Part shown: positions 9,284 to 18,000 of the stretch, piece by piece
How the letters are laid out: the number at the start of each line of letters is the position of its first letter
Numbering within the stretch: the stretch's first letter is position 1
Assembly: GCA_963675955.2 (NCBI GenBank)
Contig: CAXXVR010000008.1
Coordinates: 186,001 to 250,000, forward strand
Length of the DNA stretch: 64,000 nt
Source of the DNA: Desulfocicer sp963675955
Lineage (GTDB): Bacteria; Desulfobacterota; Desulfobacteria; Desulfobacterales; Desulfobacteraceae
Direction: 5' to 3'
The notes under the pieces: generated by a model
What the model was told of the DNA's origin: nothing
What the model saw: the letters and a program-made list of their open reading frames with translations, nothing else
The model's database searches: none
Program-made: the position numbers and the translations under genes

Positions 9284-9299
9284 TGGTCCCTAAATTGCA
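9284..9299 (+). promoter_or_regulatory. Sigma-54 (-24/-12) promoter for the receiver-Hdr operon
   Basis: TGGTCC, five bases, then TTGCA matches the sigma-54 consensus TGGCAC-N5-TTGCW in spacing and in the essential GG and GC doublets. The expected transcription start, about 12 bases after the GC, falls near 9310, only a few bases before the ATG at 9313, so the first gene may be read from a nearly leaderless mRNA. Position directly after a sigma-54 activator gene supports the call. Confidence 0.65.
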
Positions 9300-9312
9300 T
9301 TCACTATGAAAC

Positions 9313-9699
9313 ATGGATCACAAACAGAAAAAAATACTTGTTGTGGATCAGGAATCAGATATCAGGGGTTTTCTCCAGACGTTTCTGACAAACAGACACT
9401 TTGATGTAAACCTGGCATCGAATGAACAGGATGCATTGCATAAGTTTTTGGCGTGCAAGCCGGATTTGCTGATTATGGATGCATTGTTGCCCCAGCAGGG
9501 CATGCAGAGACTATTGGGTCACGCAAAAAAAATACCGGTTCTGTTTATCTGTGCAATCCCTTTAAAAGTACTTTTTTTTAGACATAAATTACAGATAGGA
9601 GCAGATCTTTTTTTTTCAGGATCTCAGATTCCATTTCTTGAAAAACCATTGCAGGAAGATGAGCTGATAGAGCAGATTAATCTGCTTATAAAAAAATAG
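9313..9699 (+). CDS. Stand-alone receiver-domain protein, partly degenerate
   Basis: A 128-residue CheY-like receiver without an output domain. The phosphoacceptor D56 (LLIMDALLP) and the conserved lysine K111 (FLEKPL) are present. The usual acidic pair is reduced to D12-Q13-E14, and the switch Thr/Ser is a cysteine (C80). It may therefore be phosphorylated weakly, or work as a pseudo-receiver. It is the first gene after the sigma-54 promoter and lies 70 bp upstream of the hdrA-like gene, so it probably heads that operon. The next in-frame ATG is too far in to keep the fold, so the ATG at 9313 is favoured even though almost no leader is expected. Confidence 0.82.
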   Translation: MDHKQKKILVVDQESDIRGFLQTFLTNRHFDVNLASNEQDALHKFLACKPDLLIMDALLPQQGMQRLLGHAKKIPVLFICAIPLKVLFFRHKLQIGADLFFSGSQIPFLEKPLQEDELIEQINLLIKK

Positions 9700-9769
9700 A
9701 AAAACACAAGGGACTCAGCAGTTCTTGATCTCCCTGTTACCCGAAGATATGCAGTAAAGGGGCATCAAT

Positions 9770-12700
9770 ATGAATATCAGAATTGGATTTTATGTGTGTC
9801 ATTGCGGTATCAACATCGCCGGCATGGTCCGGGTGGAAGAAGTCGCCGCCTATGCCCGGACCATTAAGAATGTCGTGATTTCCCGGGATTACAAGTTCAT
9901 GTGTTCAGATCCCGGCCAGGAACTCATTGAAAAGGATATCCGGGACTATCACCTGAATCGGGTGGTGGTGGCATCCTGTTCCCCCCGGCTCCATGAAAAA
10001 ACCTTCCAGAGCGTTTTGAGCCGGACCGGACTCAATCCCTATCAATTCCAGATGGCATCGGTTAGAGAACAGGTATCCTGGGTCACCGACGACCGGGATC
10101 GGGCCACCCGAAAGGCCAAAACTCTGGCCGCTGCCGCCCTGGCCCGGGTGAATTTCCATCAGTCCCTGGCCCAGCGAAAAGTTTCCATCCATCCAGATAT
10201 AATGGTGGTGGGTGGTGGCATTGCCGGCATGCAGGCGGCCATCGACATCGGTAATTCCGGTCTCACCGCCTGGCTGGTGGAAAAGGACACCACCATTGGC
10301 GGCCACATGCTTCAGTTTGACAAAACCTTTCCCACCCTGGACTGTGCAGCCTGCATCGGCACCCCCAAAATGGTGGAGACAGCCCAAAATGAACACATTA
10401 ATCTTTTGTCCAACGCCGTGGTGGAAGAGGTGTCTGGATACATCGGCAATTATACGGTGACGGTGCGCAAAAAGGCGCGGTATGTTAATTCAAAATGCAC
10501 CGGGTGTGGCGAGTGTGCCACTGTGTGCCCGGTGGAACTGCCCAGTGAATGGGATGTGGGACTCCAGAAGCGTACGGCTATTTACCGGGCCTTTCCCCAG
10601 GCGGTGCCCATCACCTTTGCCATTGATAAAAAATCCACGCCCCCATGCCGTACAGCCTGTCCGGCCGGCACCAATGTTCAGGGATATGTTCAGATGGTCA
10701 AACAGGGAAAATATCAGGAGGCTCTGGGCATTATCATGGAGCGGTTGCCCCTTCCCGGCGTGCTGGGGCGGGTTTGTCCCCATCCCTGTGAGACGGCCTG
10801 CAGACGGGCGTTGATTGATGAAGCCATCTCCATTCGTAATTTAAAAAGAGTGGCCGCAGATCATGGCGATGTAAATAAACGGGTTCTGCCGGAGGTACCG
10901 GATAAAAAAACTCCCATCGCCGTTGTGGGATCGGGTCCTGCAGGGCTCACCGTGGCCTATTATCTGAGATTAAAGGGATATCTGGTGACCATTTTTGAAG
11001 CCATGGATCAACCCGGTGGCATGCTGCGTACCGGTATTCCCGATTACCGCCTGCCCCCGGAAATCCTGGACCAGGAGATTGGGCATATCTTGTCAACGGG
11101 CATTGACCTTAAAACCGGACAGGCCCTGGGCCGTGACTTTACCCTTGACTCCCTTAAAGAGGCCGGGTTCAAAGCCATCTTCCTTGGCATTGGTGCACAG
11201 TTGCCCATGGCCATGAATATTGAAAATGAAACGGTTCACGGGGTGGTGGATGCCGTGGCATTTCTCCAAAAAATAAATTTAAAACAGGATATGCCGGTTT
11301 CGGGGCATGTGGTGGTAATCGGAGGCGGTAATGTGGCCATGGATGCCGCCCGGGTAGCCATCCGTTCCGGTGCCGATGCCGTCACCGTGGTGTACCGGCG
11401 CAGTAAAGCCGAAATGCCCGCCGAAGCAGAGGAAATTGATGGTGCAGAAGAAGAGGGCATTTGGTTTGTGCATCTGACAACCCCCGTTGGGATCAGTGAA
11501 GAAGGGGGCAGGGTGACGGGCATTAAATGCATGAAAAATAAACTTGGACCCGCCGACGGCAGTGGTCGAAGACGTCCTGTACCCATACCTGATTCAGAAT
11601 TTACCATCGCCTGTGACATGGTGATTCCGGCCATTGGCCAACGGGTGGATACGGTGTGGCAGAACCATGAAACCCCCATGGAGGTAACGGCCCGGGGAAC
11701 CCTTGTGGTGGACCCGGAAACCATGGAAACAGCCATACCGGGGGTATACGCCGCCGGAGACGGGGTGTCAGGACCTGCCACGGTGGTGGAGGCTGTGGCC
11801 GCAGGTCACCGGGTGGTGTGCGCCATTGATACCCGGTTGAGTGCATCGGACAATGAGAAAGATGAGGTGATTAAAGAGAAAATCCATCAAAAAATGGTGA
11901 AAGATTTTCCTGGTATTTTTGAGCCGGAACTTGATCCCACCTGGTCAGATCTCCCGATCAATCCTGTTATTACCCCCCGCCGGGAACCTGTCTTGATTAA
12001 TTCCACATCCCGAACCGCCAGCTTTGAAGAGGTTGATTTGGGATTGGATGAAGTCAGTGCCCGCATTGAAGCCCAGCGCTGCATTAACTGTGGAGGCTGC
12101 TGTGAATGCATGCAGTGTGTCGCCGCCTGCAAGCCCGAGGCCGTCAATCATCAGGATCAGGATGAGTTGGTCTCCATAAAGGTTGGCAGCATCATCACGG
12201 CCACCGGATTTGATGCCCTGGATCCAACCCCCATGAAGCCCTATGGCTATGGGAAATTTCCCAATGTGTTTACCAATCTGGAGTTTGAGCGCTTAAGCAA
12301 TGCCACCGGTCCCACGGGGGGACAGATTCTCATCCGGGACAATCAAGGCCAGCTGACCCGCACTCCCAAGAGCGTTGCCATCCTGCACTGCATCGGCAGC
12401 AGGGACGTTAACTATCACACCTACTGTTCCCGGGTATGCTGCATGTACGCCCTGAAATATGGTCATCTCATCCATGAAAAAGCAGGTCATGATGCCATTG
12501 TTTATAATTATTATATTGACATGCGCTGCTTTGGAAAAGGTTATGAGGAGTTTTACATCAAATGCCAGGAAGAGGGGACCCGGTTTATCCGGGGCAAGGT
12601 GGCCTCCATTTCCCAGGTCCCACGGACAGATGTGCATAACGGCACAGATAAACGTATGAATAATACGGAAGCAGATCAAAAACTGCTGGTAATCAGTGAA

Positions 12701-13249
12701 GATACTCTGCTGGGGGAGGTCATTAAAACCGAGGTGGATATGGTGATCCTGTGCACGGCCATGGAGGCCAGAAAAGACGCCAGGGATATTGGACGGATAC
12801 TGGGTATAAACCAGGGGTCCGACGGTTTTTTCCTGGAAGAACACCCCAAGCTGGGACCCCTGAACACCGCCACCGACGGGGTGTTCATTGCCGGTGCCTG
12901 CCAGGGTCCCAAGGATATTCCGGACACCGTGGCTCAGGCCTCCGGTGCTGCTGCCAAATCCTTATTGCTGGCTGCAAGGGGAGAGGTGGAAATTCCATCC
13001 ACGGTATCCCACATAGATGAAGATATCTGTGTCGGATGTAAAACCTGCATCGGGCTTTGTCCCTATACGGCCATAAGCTTTGATGAAAACAGAAAAATTT
13101 CCGTGGTCAACGAGGCTCTTTGCAAGGGCTGCGGTTCCTGCTCAGGTTTTTGCCCCAGTGGGGCCGCCCAGGTGCGGCATTTCAATGAAAAACAGCTGTT
13201 CAGTGAGCTCAATGGGGTCATGGACGCCATTCATGCCATTGGCATATAG
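9770..13249 (+). CDS. HdrA-like flavoprotein with inserted GltD-like NAD(P)H module
   Basis: A 1159-residue iron-sulfur flavoprotein. The N-terminal HdrA domain (1-140) is followed by an FAD loop (VVGGGIAGM, 146-154), the HdrA cysteine signature DCAACIGTPKM (191-201) and one ferredoxin motif (C243-C253). Residues about 290-710 are an inserted GltD-like unit: CRTACPAG and RVCPHPCETACRR cluster ligands, FAD loop VVGSGPAGL, NAD(P)H loop VVVIGGGNVAMD with YRRSKAEMP, and a terminal AAGDGVSGPATVVEAV. HdrA then resumes with Cys-rich CINCGGCCECMQC and ends in two [4Fe-4S] motifs (about 1087-1098 and 1118-1128). HdrA subunits bifurcate electrons at FAD; here NAD(P)H is a likely donor or acceptor (inference). 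It is followed 20 bp later by mvhD. An AAAGGGG ribosome site precedes the ATG. Confidence 0.92.
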   Translation: MNIRIGFYVCHCGINIAGMVRVEEVAAYARTIKNVVISRDYKFMCSDPGQELIEKDIRDYHLNRVVVASCSPRLHEKTFQSVLSRTGLNPYQFQMASVREQVSWVTDDRDRATRKAKTLAAAALARVNFHQSLAQRKVSIHPDIMVVGGGIAGMQAAIDIGNSGLTAWLVEKDTTIGGHMLQFDKTFPTLDCAACIGTPKMVETAQNEHINLLSNAVVEEVSGYIGNYTVTVRKKARYVNSKCTGCGECATVCPVELPSEWDVGLQKRTAIYRAFPQAVPITFAIDKKSTPPCRTACPAGTNVQGYVQMVKQGKYQEALGIIMERLPLPGVLGRVCPHPCETACRRALIDEAISIRNLKRVAADHGDVNKRVLPEVPDKKTPIAVVGSGPAGLTVAYYLRLKGYLVTIFEAMDQPGGMLRTGIPDYRLPPEILDQEIGHILSTGIDLKTGQALGRDFTLDSLKEAGFKAIFLGIGAQLPMAMNIENETVHGVVDAVAFLQKINLKQDMPVSGHVVVIGGGNVAMDAARVAIRSGADAVTVVYRRSKAEMPAEAEEIDGAEEEGIWFVHLTTPVGISEEGGRVTGIKCMKNKLGPADGSGRRRPVPIPDSEFTIACDMVIPAIGQRVDTVWQNHETPMEVTARGTLVVDPETMETAIPGVYAAGDGVSGPATVVEAVAAGHRVVCAIDTRLSASDNEKDEVIKEKIHQKMVKDFPGIFEPELDPTWSDLPINPVITPRREPVLINSTSRTASFEEVDLGLDEVSARIEAQRCINCGGCCECMQCVAACKPEAVNHQDQDELVSIKVGSIITATGFDALDPTPMKPYGYGKFPNVFTNLEFERLSNATGPTGGQILIRDNQGQLTRTPKSVAILHCIGSRDVNYHTYCSRVCCMYALKYGHLIHEKAGHDAIVYNYYIDMRCFGKGYEEFYIKCQEEGTRFIRGKVASISQVPRTDVHNGTDKRMNNTEADQKLLVISEDTLLGEVIKTEVDMVILCTAMEARKDARDIGRILGINQGSDGFFLEEHPKLGPLNTATDGVFIAGACQGPKDIPDTVAQASGAAAKSLLLAARGEVEIPSTVSHIDEDICVGCKTCIGLCPYTAISFDENRKISVVNEALCKGCGSCSGFCPSGAAQVRHFNEKQLFSELNGVMDAIHAIGI

Positions 13250-13269
13250 AGATAGAAAGGAGAAGTTGA

Positions 13270-13692
13270 ATGGAAAACTTTGAACCCACAATCATAGCAT
13301 TTGTCTGTAACTGGTGCACCTACACGGCAGCTGACCTTGCCGGCACCTCCCGGAAAAAATATCCGGAAAACGTAAGGCTGATCAAAGTGATGTGTACGGG
13401 AATGGTGGACCCCAAATATGTGCTGAAAGCCTTTCTCCAGGGAGCCGATGCCGTGCTGGTATCCGGGTGCCATCCGGGGGATTGCCACTACATCAACGGC
13501 AATTATAAGGCACGGCGGCGCATAAAATTGCTCCATCATGTACTGGAAAATTTTGGCATTGACAAAAAACGGCTCAGGCTCACCTGGATCGGGGCCAGTG
13601 ACGGCATTGAGTTTGCTGAAACCATTAATACCATGGTCAAGGAAATCAAGGCGGCAGGGCCGCTTCTCACGGACTTGAAACAGGTGATATAG
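13270..13692 (+). CDS. mvhD: MvhD/FlpD-type [2Fe-2S] electron-transfer subunit
   Basis: A 140-residue protein matching the MvhD/FlpD family along its whole length: FVCNWCTYTAADLAG near the start (C13, C16), VMCTGMVDPKYVLKAF, and GCHPGDCHYINGN. The conserved cysteines hold a [2Fe-2S] cluster that passes electrons between a dehydrogenase or hydrogenase and HdrA. No hydrogenase large or small subunit is nearby; the FrhB-like protein encoded next and the NAD(P)H module in HdrA are the likely partners. The ATG follows GAAAGGAGAAG, a strong ribosome binding site. Confidence 0.93.
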   Translation: MENFEPTIIAFVCNWCTYTAADLAGTSRKKYPENVRLIKVMCTGMVDPKYVLKAFLQGADAVLVSGCHPGDCHYINGNYKARRRIKLLHHVLENFGIDKKRLRLTWIGASDGIEFAETINTMVKEIKAAGPLLTDLKQVI

Positions 13693-13704
13693 GGAGAGGG
13701 GATC

Positions 13705-14835
13705 ATGGAATCCATTTATAAAATAGAAAAACCCACACATCTTGCAGCGGCCCGGACCTTTTTCAAGGCCTTTCTTGAAAATCAAAAAGACAGATCTCTG
13801 CTGGTTCCAGTGCGGTCGGTTCATACCAATGCCGTCATGCCCACCCTGGTGACAGATCCAGATCTTATGGATCTGGCAGATCCCTTTTCACCGGCCTTTC
13901 CCCTGAACAGTGCCAGAATGGTTTCAAAGCTTACCAAAAAAGCTGCAGGGGAGGCCATGGCCGTTTTTCTTCGTCCCTGTGAACTGCGGGCCTTTGTGGA
14001 GCTGGTGAAAATCAAACAGGCCACCCGGGATAACCTGGTGATTATTTCTTTCCATTGCCCGGGGGCCTTTTCCAACACGACCTTCAGGAAAAAAGGGGCT
14101 GCCGGAAGAGAAGAGTTCACCCAGACCTTTCTGGACTGTCGGCTGGGTGCTGAATCTGCTGATACCATGGAGAAAGACATTGCCACAGCCTGCACCATCT
14201 GCACTGCGCCATTTCCGGAAAACGCCGACATCACCCTGGGGCTTTTTCATGCCGGAACCAAGGGGATCACGGTTCAAGGCACCAGTGAAAAAGGTGTAGA
14301 AATACTTTCAGCCATGGGCCTTGAAGCCAGTGCAGCAGAAGATAACAGGGATGATATTAAAAAACTGATTACCTCCCGGAAAACCAGGGAACAGGAGGTA
14401 TTTACGGAACTGGCTGCCCGCACCGCAACGCTGCCGGATCTTGGCAATTATCTGTCGGATTGTATCAACTGTTATAACTGCCGGGTGGCCTGTCCGGTGT
14501 GTTTTTGTAAAGAGTGTGTATTCAACACCGATGTAGTGGACTATGAACCGTTTCAATACCAGACATGGGCCAGGGCCAGGGGGGGGCTTAAAATGCCTGC
14601 GGATACGCTTTTTTTTCATGTTACCCGCATGATTCACATGGGGTTGTCCTGCGTGGGCTGCGGACAGTGCTCCAATGCCTGCCCAAATGATATTGCCCTT
14701 GCGGAACTCTTTAAAATGGTGGGAGAAAAGGCCCAGAAAGGATTTGCCTACAGTCCTGGAAAAGATGTGGATGAGGCCCCGCCCCTGTCTGTTTTCATGG
14801 AAAATGAATTTAAAGATGTTACAGGAATTTCTTGA
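13705..14835 (+). CDS. FrhB/FdhB-like iron-sulfur protein of the Hdr cluster
   Basis: A 376-residue protein with the FrhB/FdhB C-terminal-domain pattern: FLRPCELRAFVEL (88-100), VIISFHCPG, CTICTAPFPENADITLG (163-179), then two cysteine groups, C253/C256/C259/C263 (with C266, C268, C271) and C316/C319/C322/C326. The family carries FAD and [4Fe-4S] clusters and exchanges electrons with F420, ferredoxin or NAD(P)H. Bacterial copies beside hdrA and mvhD are usually taken as electron-input modules. The true donor here is unknown; F420 use is not implied. It follows mvhD by 12 bp with a strong GGGAGAGGGG ribosome site. A large DNA palindrome lies just downstream. Confidence 0.85.
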   Translation: MESIYKIEKPTHLAAARTFFKAFLENQKDRSLLVPVRSVHTNAVMPTLVTDPDLMDLADPFSPAFPLNSARMVSKLTKKAAGEAMAVFLRPCELRAFVELVKIKQATRDNLVIISFHCPGAFSNTTFRKKGAAGREEFTQTFLDCRLGAESADTMEKDIATACTICTAPFPENADITLGLFHAGTKGITVQGTSEKGVEILSAMGLEASAAEDNRDDIKKLITSRKTREQEVFTELAARTATLPDLGNYLSDCINCYNCRVACPVCFCKECVFNTDVVDYEPFQYQTWARARGGLKMPADTLFFHVTRMIHMGLSCVGCGQCSNACPNDIALAELFKMVGEKAQKGFAYSPGKDVDEAPPLSVFMENEFKDVTGIS

Positions 14836-14870
14836 TAACCCACAACGAAGCATGAAAATCGCATCATGCC

Positions 14871-15049
14871 GCCCCCAACGGTCGCCCGTTCAGGCCCAGG
14901 ACAGTCGGCGGCCCATTTGCCCTGCCGGGCTAAAGCGCTATTACCGCGGGCATCGTCCTTAAACAGCCTGCGCTTCTTAACACCCGACAGGGCAAATGGG
15001 CTGATCGCCTTGGGATCCGAATGATCCTGAACGGGTGACCGTCGGGGGC
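14871..15049. repeat. Large imperfect palindrome (about 180 bp) inside the Hdr operon
   Basis: Three nested stem segments can be paired by eye. Outer: 14871-14894 with 15026-15049 (22 of 24 positions, starting GCCCCC). Middle: 14911-14929 with 14983-15001 (18 of 19; GCCCATTTGCCCTG). Inner: AAGCGC at 14933-14938 with GCGCTT at 14970-14975. Unpaired bulges lie between. It fills the gap between the FrhB-like gene and the double hdrA. It could be a MITE-like relic, or an RNA hairpin that lowers expression of the downstream half of the operon. Confidence 0.8.
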
Positions 15050-15089
15050 TTTAATGTCGCATTTTTTATATGAAATAAAGAGGCAATAT

Positions 15090-18000
15090 ATGAATGACAA
15101 ACAAGGGAACGCACTGGTGGTGGGGGCAGGCATAGCCGGCATACGATCGGCGCTCGATCTGGCCGAAACCGGTCACCATGTCACATTGATAGACGCCTCC
15201 ACTTATATGGGTGGCATTCTGTCCCGGCTGGATTATCAATTTCCCAGTGACGGGTGCGGCATGTGCCGCATGCTGCCCCTGGTGGAACGGGATCAATCGG
15301 CTCAGTTCTGTTTAAGGCGGGGGCTGTTCCATGAAAATATTGAGGTTATGCTCTCCACCACACTGGAAAGTCTTGAGGGAGATCCCGGAAATTATACGGC
15401 CCATTTAAACCGGAAAGTACAAATTATTGATCCTGAAAAATGTAATGGATGCGGGGCCTGTGCCGAGGTTTGTCCAGTGGAAATTCCCGACGGATTCAAC
15501 CTGAACAGAGGGCGACAAAAAGTGGCCCATCTGCCCTTGCCCCACGCCCTTCCCAATACCTATACCATTGACATGAATGCCTGTACCCGGTGCGGGGCCT
15601 GCGTGCCGGTGTGTCCGGTGGATGCCATTACCATACCGGAAGATCCCCGTAAAGATTTTCGTATTCTGGTGGTGGATGACGAACTCATCGTCCGGGATTC
15701 CATGAAAGAGTGGTTTGAATTTGAAGGATACGCAGTTGACATGGCTGAAAGTGGAGCAACTGCCCTTGAAATGATTCCAGAAAATAGTTACAGTCTTATG
15801 TTTCTTGATATTAAGATGGGACAGATGGATGGCACTGAGGTGTTAAAACGGGCAAAGGAAATTTGCCCGGAGCTCAAGGTCATCATGATGACAGCCTATG
15901 CCACAGTGGAAACCGCAGTTGAAACCCTTACCAGAGGAGCCCTTGAGTACATTGTAAAACCATTTGAACCGGATATGGTACTCACAAAGGTGGATACCCT
16001 TTATCAGGACACAAAACCCCCGGTGACAACCCCCGTCACCCTTGAAACCGGCACGGTGATTTTCACCTGCGGCACAGATTTTTATGAACCCTCCACCGGG
16101 AAAAACACCTATGGCCACGGGGTATATCCCGATGTGGTAACGGCCCAGGAATTTGAACGCATCATCAGCGGTACCGGTCCCACCGGCGGACAGTTGCTTC
16201 GTCCCTCCAACGGTAAACCCCCCGAGAGGATTGCCTGGATTCAATGTGTGGGTTCGCGAACCCTTCAGGATGGTGGGGCACCCTGGTGTTCTTCCATCTG
16301 CTGCATGCACGCCCTGAAAGAGGCATCACTGGTGCATAAAAAATTTCCCCAGACCATTGAAACCGTTATTTATTACATGGACATGCGTTGCTTTGGTAAA
16401 ACCTTTGAAGATTACAAGGCAACGGCCATTGCGGATCACCAGATTATTTTAAAACGCGCACGACCCCATTCTGTTCGCTGGGATGATGCCCTGGGTAAAC
16501 TGAGAATTTTTCTGGCGGATATGTTTACGGACAAGACAGATGAGGTGTTTGATATGGTGGTGCTTTCCGTGGGGGTCCGTCCGGTGAAAGATATGTCAGC
16601 CCTGTGTGCCATGGGTGACATTCCATTAAATGACTGGGGATTCCCGAACGTATCCTTTCCCGGTAAACCGGGGCAGGGGGTATTTGCCGGGGGCAGCTTT
16701 TCCGGTCCCATGGATATCCATGATACTTTGATCCATGCGTCGTCTGCCAGCTTGAGGGCCTTGACACTACTTCATAACAATGCCTTCCCCGGTGAAGATT
16801 CACCGGAAATCAAGAGTGTTTCATACAGGGATGTATCCATGGAAATACCGGCAACGGCTCTGGTACTGTGCCACTGCGCAACCGATGATAATGAGACGAC
16901 TGTCCGGGAAATGGCAGCATCTTTTAATGTACTTCCACATGTCTCCCACTGCATCGTTGCAAAAAATCTGTGCACCCGGGAAGGGTGGGAAGATCTTGTG
17001 TCAAAGATTTTACCACTTAAGGTGAATCGCGTGGTGGTGGGTTCCTGTCTTCCCCATCTTTTCCTTAAAAAAATCAAGGAACTTTCAGCTCAAATGCATC
17101 TGCATCCCCATTATTTTGATGTGGTGGATATCTTTCAAACCCCTTTGGCAACGGCCCGGTCACGGGTGGGCATGGCCCTGACGGGCATCCGCCATCGCAC
17201 CCCGGACACAACATTGCCTGTAAGGGTGGAGAAAACCGCCCTGGTGATAGGTGCCGGCATTGCAGGCATGACCGCCGCCCTGGCCCTGGCAGATAATGAT
17301 GTCCATGTGGTGGTGGTGGAAAAGGCACAAAAGCCCGGTGGAAATCTTTTGTGGCTCCATAAAAATATTACGGGAACGGATTTTTCACTGCTTGCAAAAA
17401 AAACCATTGAAGCCTTGAACGCCCATCCCCGCATAGAACTTATCACCGGTGCCAGCCTTGCAGATACCTTTGGCCATGCAGGGCATTTTGTTTCCACCAT
17501 TGAGTCGGAAACACAGGAGGTGAAAATAGTTGAACACGGTGTTACCCTTGTGGCCACCGGAGGAAATGAAGCCGTCAGTACCGCCATGGGCCATGGTCAG
17601 CATCCTTCCATCATGACCTTAAAAGAGCTGGAACAGTCCCTCGGAGACAATCCCGCTGCCATGGACGGGGTTGACTGTATGGTGATGATCCAGTGCGTGG
17701 ACTGCAGGGATGAAAATAAACCCTACTGCAGCCGTGTCTGCTGCACCTCTGCCTTGAAACATGCCCTTTTAATGAAAAAAGAACACCCGGATATGTTTAT
17801 TTATGTGCTGTACCGGGATATGATGACCCCGGGATTTACCGAACCATTTTTCAACCAGGCCCGGGAAGCGGGTATTGTCTTTATTCAGTATACCCTGGAC
17901 AGAAAACCCGAAGTTCGTGTGGAAGCAGATGGGGTGACGGTGCGCATCTTTGAACCCATCATCCATGAAACCATTGAGATTGCCCCCCAGCGACTGGTGT

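Noticed and set aside
15054..15089. Upstream ATG (15054) for the double HdrA
   Set aside because: It lies at the edge of the large palindrome and adds 12 non-conserved residues; the ATG at 15090 has a good ribosome site.
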